A DNA stretch of 5,437 nt. It comes from JBBIII01 sp037446575 (GTDB lineage: Bacteria > Bacteroidota > Ignavibacteria > UBA10030). A model generated the notes under the pieces. That model was not told where the DNA came from, made no database searches, and worked only from the letters and a program-made list of their open reading frames with translations. The position numbers and the translations under genes were made by a program. The stretch is from positions 1 to 5,437 of the forward strand of contig JBBIII010000118.1 in the NCBI GenBank assembly GCA_037446575.1. The letters are read 5' to 3'. This document shows positions 1 to 4,345 of the stretch, in pieces. Numbering within the stretch: position 1 is the first letter of the stretch; each line of letters opens with the position of its first letter.

Positions 1-24
1 AAATAATGCGATAATACTTTTCAA
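1..24 (-). CDS. possible 5' end of a gene (secreted or membrane protein?), cut by the window edge
   Basis: Only eight codons are visible. On the minus strand a GGAGG (34-30) sits five bases before a TTG at 24-22, and the reading frame then runs open to the window edge as M-K-S-I-I-A-L-F. A lysine followed by small and hydrophobic residues is how many signal peptides begin, so an exported or membrane product is conceivable. An in-frame ATG at 45-43 is an alternative start, but the ribosome binding site would then lie inside the gene. It is in the same frame as, and 30 bases downstream of, the stop of the putative 95-residue gene, so the two could be co-transcribed. Eight codons cannot establish a gene; this entry rests mainly on the ribosome binding site. 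Confidence 0.22.
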
Positions 25-54
25 ACTAACCTCCGTTGCGCACATTGCACATAA

Positions 55-342
55 CTACCGTATAACCACACTTTGTTTATTATACACTTTTTTGTTTGTT
101 AATCTTACTTCTGTAATAATCGTATTACGTTTAGCGTTCAATATTTGCATGCTAATCATACCCTTTCTTACTTTGCTCTCATTATTCTGTCCAAAGGACT
201 TTGTACCTGGCTTATTCTTTGTTGACTCACATACGTGTCTATCTCCGTTGTCTTTGAACTTGAGTGCCCTAATATTCCTCAAACGCATCTCCTGCGCCAT
301 CACCGAATACAAACTATCTGTCTGTATTTTTACCTCTTCCAT
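55..342 (-). CDS. hypothetical protein, 95 residues (weakly supported)
   Basis: An open frame of 95 codons runs from ATG at 342-340 to TAG at 57-55. I do not recognise the product. It is polar and basic, rich in Lys, Arg, Asn and Thr, with a single Cys near residue 38, no hydrophobic segment and no obvious motif. The codon mix is not unlike the neighbouring genes, and its plus-strand shadow is the hydrophobic one, which mildly favours the minus strand. Against it, no Shine-Dalgarno sequence precedes the ATG and an in-frame TAG lies only one codon upstream. A sigma70-like promoter candidate lies about 100 bases upstream on the same strand, and a possible second gene begins 30 bases downstream. 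It may be a genuine small orphan, a decayed remnant or a chance frame. Confidence 0.3.
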   Translation of the reverse strand: MEEVKIQTDSLYSVMAQEMRLRNIRALKFKDNGDRHVCESTKNKPGTKSFGQNNESKVRKGMISMQILNAKRNTIITEVRLTNKKVYNKQSVVIR

Positions 343-371
343 AATCTATAGCCCGTAATTTGCCTAATTTT

Positions 372-432
372 TTATCCCTGTTCGATTAACATGCGGTACC
401 TCCAAATTTGTAGTTCTGAGTCGAACAAGGAT
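372..432 (-). promoter_or_regulatory. possible leader hairpin enclosing a ribosome binding site and a six-codon mini-ORF
   Basis: Inverted repeats at 374-385 and 421-432 match over 12 positions with one exception. Read as minus-strand RNA the exception is a G-U wobble, so all 12 pairs form; read as plus-strand RNA it is a C-A mismatch, which favours a leftward transcript. The 35-base loop holds GGAGG (402-398), the AUG (392-390) of a mini-ORF encoding M-L-I-E-Q-G, and part of its coding sequence; the rest of the mini-ORF forms the 3' arm. Its stop is at 374-372, 29 bases before the 95-codon frame starts. A ribosome on the mini-ORF would disrupt the stem. Whether this is a regulatory leader, a decayed gene start or chance cannot be settled from one sequence. 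Confidence 0.28.
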
Positions 433-444
433 TCTTATGCGTAA

Positions 445-473
445 ATTGTATAAACTTTTAAAGTTAATTGCAA
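445..473 (-). promoter_or_regulatory. sigma70-like promoter candidate, leftward
   Basis: On the minus strand TTGCAA (473-468) is followed after exactly 17 bases by TACAAT (450-445). These match the sigma70 consensus hexamers at 4 of 6 and 5 of 6 positions with ideal spacing. Transcription would begin near 438, just upstream of the leader hairpin at 372-432, and run into the putative 95-codon gene. AT-rich sequence produces such matches by chance, and if the organism belongs to the Bacteroidota its main sigma factor may prefer a different consensus. Confidence 0.35.
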
Positions 474-610
474 GAAATTTTTCCGAAGAGTCCCTCTAAA
501 TTCCCCCTCTCTAATTCTTTAGCGAGCAAGTGTATGCCAGTAGATTTTAGCAAATCTGTAAAAAAAGAATTCTTAGTACTCTTTCGTTAAATTCTTAATT
601 AGCTCTTTTC

Positions 611-641
611 TTGCATTTTCGCTGATTTCTGTCTAAGTTTA
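611..641 (+). promoter_or_regulatory. candidate promoter of gap
   Basis: TTG at 611-613 is followed after 20 bases by TAAGTTTA (634-641). This is one base from the Bacteroidota-type minus-7 element TAnnTTTG and at about the spacing known for that promoter class. The match to the classical sigma70 minus-10 is poor (3 of 6). It would give a start near 648 and a leader of about 55 bases ending in the strong ribosome binding site of gap. The call depends on the taxonomic guess. Confidence 0.3.
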
Positions 642-702
642 ATACGCAGTAAAGCAAAGAAATCGAAAATCTTAAACATAATCTCTTTGGAGGAATATTA
701 AA

Positions 703-1767
703 ATGGCAATAAAAGTTGGTATTAATGGTTTTGGTCGTATTGGCAGGCAAATAATTAGCGCAATGGCTGATAAAGGAATATTAGGCAAAACTCTCGATGT
801 CGTTGCGGCTGTCGATGTAAGCACCGATGCAAAATATTTCGCTTATCAATTAAAATATGATTCTATACACGGACATTTCAAAGGAACGCTTTCCAGCGAA
901 AAAAGCAATCCCACTTTGGAAGCCGATGACGTGCTTGTTGTTAATGGACACAAGATTAAATGTATTATGGCTCAAAAAGATACTTCTCAATTGCCATGGA
1001 AAGAACTCGGCGTTGATATTGTGATAGAATCAACCGGCTTATTTACAGATTCTGAAAAAGCAAAGGGGCATATCACAGCAGGCGCAAAAAAAGTTATTAT
1101 TACCGCTCCCGGAAAAGGCGATGTTAAAACACTTCTAATTGGTGTAAATGAAAATGAATACGACCCTGCAAAGCATCACATAGTTTCTAACGCTTCCTGC
1201 ACAACTAACTGCTTAGCTCCATTAGTTCACGTAATTATTAAAGAGGGAATTGGAATCGAAACCGGATTGATGACAACAATTCATTCCACAACAGCAACTC
1301 AAAAAACAGTCGATGGTCCGTCAAAGAAAGATTGGCGCGGCGGTCGCGCGGCTTCAATTAATATTATTCCATCTACAACCGGCGCCGCAAAAGCGGTTGG
1401 CGAAGTTCTGCCTATGGTAAAAGGCAAATTAACTGGTATGTCGTTCCGTATCCCGACCTTAAATGTATCGGTTGTCGATCTCACATTCCGCGCGGCGCGC
1501 GATAGCTCAATTGAAGAAATTGATGAACTTATGAAAAAAGCTTCCGAAACTTATCTAAAAAATATTCTCGGTTATTGCAAAGAAGAAGTCGTTTCTACAG
1601 ATTTCATTCACGATCCGCGTTCATCAGTTTATGATTCTCTCGCAACTTTGCAGAATAACCTAAAAGGCGAAAAAAGGTTCTTCAAAGTTGTTTCGTGGTA
1701 CGATAACGAATGGGGTTATTCGGTTCGCACTGTCGATTTAACCGAAATGATCGCGTCAAAATTATAA
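703..1767 (+). CDS. gap: type I glyceraldehyde-3-phosphate dehydrogenase (NAD-dependent, GapA-type)
   Basis: This cytoplasmic enzyme of glycolysis and gluconeogenesis oxidises and phosphorylates glyceraldehyde-3-phosphate to 1,3-bisphosphoglycerate with NAD. The Rossmann fold opens with GINGFGRIGR at residues 6-15, and Asp38 at the end of the second beta strand points to NAD rather than NADP. The catalytic segment NASCTTNC spans 163-170 with Cys166, and His194 is the general base. DWRGGRAA (210-217), NVSVVDLT and the C-terminal SWYDNEWGYS are all intact. At 354 residues it is longer than the usual 330-340. The extra residues around 25-31 and 60-75, and the Cys166/His194 numbering, match the kinetoplastid glycosomal enzyme, which is related to E. 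coli GapA; HSTTATQKTVDGPSKKDWRGG is also very GapA-like. The start is fixed by GGAGG at 689-693, nine bases before ATG. Two terminators follow, and pgk, the next pathway step, begins 126 bases after the stop. Confidence 0.97.
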   Translation: MAIKVGINGFGRIGRQIISAMADKGILGKTLDVVAAVDVSTDAKYFAYQLKYDSIHGHFKGTLSSEKSNPTLEADDVLVVNGHKIKCIMAQKDTSQLPWKELGVDIVIESTGLFTDSEKAKGHITAGAKKVIITAPGKGDVKTLLIGVNENEYDPAKHHIVSNASCTTNCLAPLVHVIIKEGIGIETGLMTTIHSTTATQKTVDGPSKKDWRGGRAASINIIPSTTGAAKAVGEVLPMVKGKLTGMSFRIPTLNVSVVDLTFRAARDSSIEEIDELMKKASETYLKNILGYCKEEVVSTDFIHDPRSSVYDSLATLQNNLKGEKRFFKVVSWYDNEWGYSVRTVDLTEMIASKL

Positions 1768-1773
1768 TTAGCG

Positions 1774-1808
1774 TTGCCCGTTGTTAATTTCTACGGGCAG
1801 ATTTTTTT
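1774..1808 (+). terminator. rho-independent terminator after gap (first of two)
   Basis: Seven bases after the gap stop codon, TGCCCGT (1775-1781) pairs with ACGGGCA (1793-1799) across an 11-base loop. A T-G wobble extends the stem by one pair. After one A, a run of seven T (1802-1808) follows. GC-rich stem plus T run is the classical intrinsic terminator form, and the position fits the end of the gap transcript. Confidence 0.85.
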
Positions 1809-1811
1809 CAT

Positions 1812-1847
1812 CGGGCTGAAGACATTATATGTCCAAGCCCGTTTTTT
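1812..1847 (+). terminator. second rho-independent terminator in tandem, upstream of pgk
   Basis: CGGGCT (1812-1817) pairs with AGCCCG (1836-1841). An inner GACAT/ATGTC stem (1821-1825 with 1829-1833) is capped by a three-base loop, and six T follow (1842-1847). It begins three bases after the T run of the first terminator. Only 45 bases separate it from the pgk start, so a separate pgk promoter would have to be compressed into that space or overlap the hairpin; I found no convincing one. Confidence 0.8.
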
Positions 1848-1892
1848 ATCTAAGGAATTTGAAATAAGTTAGTAATTCGATTTGGAGGAAAT

Positions 1893-3158
1893 ATGAATAA
1901 GAAAACCATTGCAGATGTTGAGCTTTCAGGGAAGCGCGTAATTATGCGCGTCGATTTTAACGTGCCGCTTAAGAACGGCGTAATTCAAGATGATATACGT
2001 ATTCGCGCCGCTCTTCCCTCTATAAAATATGTGCTCGATAAAAAACCAAAATGTCTCGTCTTAATGTCTCATCTTGGCGATCCCAAAAAAGATACACAGA
2101 AAGCAAAAGAGAAAGCCGAAAAAGATAGCAAACCGTTTGATGAAGCTAAATTCATCGAAGGAAAACATAAGATGAAACCGATTGTTGAACATTTATCCAA
2201 ACTTCTTCAAAAGCCAGTTAAGCTTGCCCCAGCCGCTATCGGAACTGAAACAAAAGCTATGGTCGACGCGTTGAATGATGGCGAAATATTGATGTTGGAA
2301 AATACTCGCTTCCATAAACAGGAAACTTCTAAAGAAGCATCTGATCGCGAGCAAATGGCAAAAGAATTAGCGTCGTACGGCGATATTTATGTGAATGATG
2401 CTTTCGGAACTGCTCACCGCGCTCACGCATCTACAGAAACTATTGCTCATTATCTACCCGCAGTAGCCGGATTTTTAATGGAAAAGGAAATTAAATATCT
2501 TAGTAGCGCAGTTGAAGACCCCGCTAAACCTTATGTTGCTATTATTGGCGGCGCTAAAATTTCTGGCAAAATAGATGTTATCGAAAATTTAATGAATAAA
2601 GTTGATGCCCTGCTTATTGGCGGCGGTATGGCATTCACATTCTACAAAGCGCAAGGAATGGAAATCGGCAAATCTTTATTAGAAGCAGACAAAATTGAAC
2701 TTGCAAAAAAAATTCTTGATGAAGCTAAAACAAAGCATGTGAAATTCTTGTTACCCGTAGATTGCATTGTTTCAGAAAAATTTGATAACGAATCATCAAC
2801 CAAAATTGTCGATGTAAACTCAATTCCATCTGATTGGATGGGAATGGACATTGGTCCGGTAACCATCGAACAATATACAGGTGAAATAGTCAATGCAAAA
2901 ACAGTTGTTTGGAACGGACCCATGGGTGTTTTTGAAATGTCGAATTTTGCTAAAGGAACTAATGCAATTGCCCGAGCGTTAGCAGAAGCGACAAAAAATG
3001 GCGCGGTTTCAGTAGTTGGCGGCGGCGATTCAGCGTCTGCAATCGCTAAAGCCGGACTCGATAAATCTGTATCGCACGTTTCAACCGGCGGAGGAGCATC
3101 GTTAGAATTTTTAGAAGGTAAAATTCTCCCCGGTGTTGCCGCATTGAATGATAAATGA
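1893..3158 (+). CDS. pgk: phosphoglycerate kinase, with an insertion in the N-domain substrate loop
   Basis: This cytoplasmic monomer transfers the acyl phosphate of 1,3-bisphosphoglycerate to ADP, giving 3-phosphoglycerate and ATP. The N-terminal domain shows RVDFNVPL (19-26), DDIRIRAALPSI (33-44), LENTRFH (135-141) and NDAFGTAHRAHAS (168-180), giving the substrate arginines Arg36, Arg139 and Arg176. The nucleotide domain shows GGAKISGK (219-226), GGGMAFTF (243-250), VVWNGPMGVFE (338-348), GGGDS (376-380) and the hinge/C-terminal HVSTGGGASLE (395-405). All are intact. The usual SHLGRP motif reads SHLGDP (59-64), putting Asp63 where the 3-phosphoglycerate-binding arginine normally lies. It is followed by about 20 extra lysine- and glutamate-rich residues (roughly 65-90), which explains 421 residues against the usual 390-400. 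The start is supported by GGAGG at 1884-1888, four bases before ATG. The rest looks fully functional. Confidence 0.96.
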   Translation: MNKKTIADVELSGKRVIMRVDFNVPLKNGVIQDDIRIRAALPSIKYVLDKKPKCLVLMSHLGDPKKDTQKAKEKAEKDSKPFDEAKFIEGKHKMKPIVEHLSKLLQKPVKLAPAAIGTETKAMVDALNDGEILMLENTRFHKQETSKEASDREQMAKELASYGDIYVNDAFGTAHRAHASTETIAHYLPAVAGFLMEKEIKYLSSAVEDPAKPYVAIIGGAKISGKIDVIENLMNKVDALLIGGGMAFTFYKAQGMEIGKSLLEADKIELAKKILDEAKTKHVKFLLPVDCIVSEKFDNESSTKIVDVNSIPSDWMGMDIGPVTIEQYTGEIVNAKTVVWNGPMGVFEMSNFAKGTNAIARALAEATKNGAVSVVGGGDSASAIAKAGLDKSVSHVSTGGGASLEFLEGKILPGVAALNDK

Positions 3159-3196
3159 GTCGTTGAGCAATAAGTATTTAAGTAGTTGAGTTAGAA
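3159..3196. repeat. degenerate repeats of about 8 nt directly after pgk
   Basis: Immediately after the pgk stop the sequence can be cut into imperfect 7-8 base units: GTCGTTGA, GCAATAA, GTATTTAA, GTAGTTGA and GTTAGAA. GTCGTTGAG (3159-3167) and GTAGTTGAG (3182-3190) are the clearest pair, differing at one base. The pattern is short and imperfect and may be decayed simple-sequence DNA. Function unknown. Confidence 0.4.
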
Positions 3197-3229
3197 GAAT
3201 AAAAATAGATATCAAAATTTTGAAGATGA

Positions 3230-3273
3230 AAGAAGTTGTGGGCAAATAGCTGACAGCTTCTTCCATTAATTTT
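3230..3273 (+). terminator. weak hairpin, possible terminator of pgk
   Basis: AAGAAGTTG (3230-3238) pairs with CAGCTTCTT (3254-3262), giving nine pairs including one wobble across a 15-base loop. The stem is AT-rich, the loop is long, and the only T run nearby is four T at 3270-3273, eight bases beyond the stem. It is the only plausible end signal between pgk and the rhomboid gene, but it is much weaker than the pair after gap. Confidence 0.28.
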
Positions 3274-3275
3274 CC

Positions 3276-3395
3276 AAATTGCAAATTATCAAATTGAACA
3301 TTAAAACATTGTAAATCATTAAATCGCAAATTATAAAATCGTCAATCATTTAATTGCACATCACAAAATCGAACATCATAAAATTTCAAAATACA
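3276..3395. repeat. array of eight degenerate 15-nt repeats, consensus AAATYGHAMATYATA
   Basis: Eight consecutive units keep an exact 15-base register for 120 bases with no insertion or deletion; they start at 3276, 3291, 3306, 3321, 3336, 3351, 3366 and 3381. AAAT followed by TG or CG, then ATT or ATC near position 10-12, recurs in nearly all. AAATCGCAAATTATA (3321) and AAATCGAACATCATA (3366) are typical units. Every unit is slightly different, so the array is old or kept only loosely. All three plus-strand frames contain stops, so it is not coding in that direction. It ends one base before the ATG of the rhomboid gene and therefore occupies its leader and probable promoter. There is no spacer structure, so it is not a CRISPR array. 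Confidence 0.8.
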
Positions 3396-3396
3396 A

Positions 3397-4296
3397 ATGT
3401 CTTACAATCAAAGTAATTATTATCGTCCGCCAATGTTAGGCGGATTTAGGTTCTTTCCACCTGTTATTAAAGCCCTGCTTATTACTAATATTTTAATTTT
3501 CTTACTGATGAGCTTTTTCAGATTGTTCCATTTCGGCGGAATCAGTCTTTACGGATTGTTGATAGAACTGTTTGGGTTAATGCCGCTTGCCCACGGTTTT
3601 TATCCTTGGCAATTGTTCACTTATCAATTTATACATGCAGATTTTTGGCACATTTTGTTCAATATGGTCTTTGGTCTATGGATGTTTGGTATGGAAATAG
3701 AACATATTTGGGGCTCTAAAAAATTTCTGTTCTATTATTTAATGTGCGGCGTTGTTGCAGGAGTTGCGCAACTTCTGCTTGCTCCTATTTTCGAACCAAC
3801 ACTTGGTCCAACAATTGGCGCATCGGGAGCAATCTATGGCGTTCTTATCGCTTTTGCCGTTTTGTTCCCAGATAGATATATATTTTTATACTTCCTAATT
3901 CCCGTCAAAGTGAAATACTTTGTTATGTTCTTAATTGTATTTGGCGTAATGTCTGTAGGCGGACAAAGCAATGTTGCGAACCTCGCTCATCTCGGCGGCG
4001 CACTTGCGGGATACTTGTACATTCTTTATGACCGAAGAAGATTAAAAACTTCAACGTCATTTCAATCTTGGATGTCTTATTCGCCCTGGAGCAAACCAAA
4101 GGACAGAGTCAACGATGTTGTTGATGCAAAAGTTTATGATATTACAGAATCTCAATCATATCAGCCGAAACAACCGGCAGACGATCAACAAAAACGTATT
4201 GATGAAATTTTAGATAAAATAAGTCGGAGTGGTTACCAAAGTCTTTCGGATGAAGAAAAGAAAATTCTATTCGAAGCAAGTAAGCGTATGAATTAA
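3397..4296 (+). CDS. rhomboid family intramembrane serine protease
   Basis: This polytopic membrane protease should cleave transmembrane segments of client proteins within the membrane; the client here is unknown. A short polar N-terminus (1-22) precedes six core membrane segments near 23-44, 80-98, 110-130, 141-157, 161-186 and 193-211. All hallmarks are present: H-x4-H-x3-N in the second segment (His80, His85, Asn89), GASG with nucleophile Ser143 in the fourth, and AHLGGALAGY with catalytic His198 in the sixth. The dyad is therefore intact. A hydrophilic tail (212-299), which I expect to be cytoplasmic, ends in RIDEILDKISRSGYQSLSDE and similar residues. That resembles a small C-terminal element I associate with rhomboids of Bacteroidota-like bacteria, recalled rather than checked. 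No Shine-Dalgarno sequence precedes the ATG and the leader is A-rich; Met13 is an alternative start, equally without one. ispG starts 49 bases downstream. Confidence 0.93.
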   Translation: MSYNQSNYYRPPMLGGFRFFPPVIKALLITNILIFLLMSFFRLFHFGGISLYGLLIELFGLMPLAHGFYPWQLFTYQFIHADFWHILFNMVFGLWMFGMEIEHIWGSKKFLFYYLMCGVVAGVAQLLLAPIFEPTLGPTIGASGAIYGVLIAFAVLFPDRYIFLYFLIPVKVKYFVMFLIVFGVMSVGGQSNVANLAHLGGALAGYLYILYDRRRLKTSTSFQSWMSYSPWSKPKDRVNDVVDAKVYDITESQSYQPKQPADDQQKRIDEILDKISRSGYQSLSDEEKKILFEASKRMN

Positions 4297-4298
4297 TT

Positions 4299-4326
4299 GT
4301 AGGGGCACGATTTATCGTGCCCTTAC
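4299..4326. repeat. palindromic (REP-like) hairpin between rhomboid and ispG
   Basis: GTAGGGGCACGA (4299-4310) pairs with TCGTGCCCTTAC (4315-4326) around a TTTA loop, giving a 12-bp stem with a single G-T wobble. It is far more GC-rich than its surroundings. It lacks a T run (TATTTAA follows), so it is a poor intrinsic terminator, though it could slow polymerase or protect an mRNA 3' end. The shape and the GTAGGGGC...GCCC(C)TAC edges recall dispersed palindromes common in bacterial intergenic DNA. That the element is dispersed in this genome is an inference; only one copy lies in the window. Confidence 0.75.
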
Positions 4327-4345
4327 TATTTAATGAAAGAGTAAA

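Larger units (their letters stand above)
343..702. other. 360-base AT-rich intergenic region between divergent transcription units
   Basis: No convincing protein-coding frame or structured RNA gene was found in this stretch. It should hold the control region of gap (rightward) and, if real, of the small gene on the left (leftward). Recognisable parts are the minus-strand promoter candidate at 445-473, the inverted repeat and mini-ORF at 372-432, and the gap promoter candidate at 611-641. A short AT hairpin at 542-557 (6-bp stem, TAGC loop) is not followed by a T run on either strand. The pyrimidine-rich stretch around 490-515 shows nothing I can interpret. Confidence 0.65.

Noticed and set aside
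92..358. Plus-strand 88-codon hydrophobic open frame that could look like a small membrane protein
   Set aside because: It is the antisense shadow of the minus-strand frame at 55-342. It has no ribosome binding site, and its hydrophobicity is what antisense reading of a polar Lys/Asn-rich frame produces.
412..436. TTCGACTC-like T-arm on the minus strand suggesting a tRNA
   Set aside because: The five-base T stem does not close properly, and no acceptor, D or anticodon arm can be found around it. The motif is part of the inverted repeat at 374-432.
542..557. AT-rich hairpin in the gap upstream region as a terminator
   Set aside because: The stem is six mostly A-T pairs. It is followed by an A run on the plus strand and has its T run on the wrong side on the minus strand.
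1848..1885. Dedicated pgk promoter between the second terminator and the pgk start
   Set aside because: Only 45 bases are available and no pair of boxes with acceptable spacing was convincing under either sigma70 or Bacteroidota-type consensus, so none was annotated.
2642..2923. Open frame of 93 codons on the minus strand inside pgk (similar ones lie antisense in gap, rhomboid and ispG)
   Set aside because: It lies fully antisense to an unmistakable conserved gene and has no ribosome binding site or recognisable product.
3111..3329. Minus-strand 72-codon frame through the pgk-rhomboid spacer
   Set aside because: It reads through the 8-nt and 15-nt repeat regions and into the pgk 3' end. Its N-terminus is only translated repeat, so it is an artefact of repeat composition.
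3276..3395. CRISPR array
   Set aside because: The units are contiguous, 15 nt, degenerate and without spacers, and there are no cas genes nearby.
3395..3424. Continuation of the 15-nt repeat into the first codons of the rhomboid gene
   Set aside because: Two further AAA...ATC blocks of 15 bases can be drawn, but they match the consensus at few internal positions and require a one-base shift of register.
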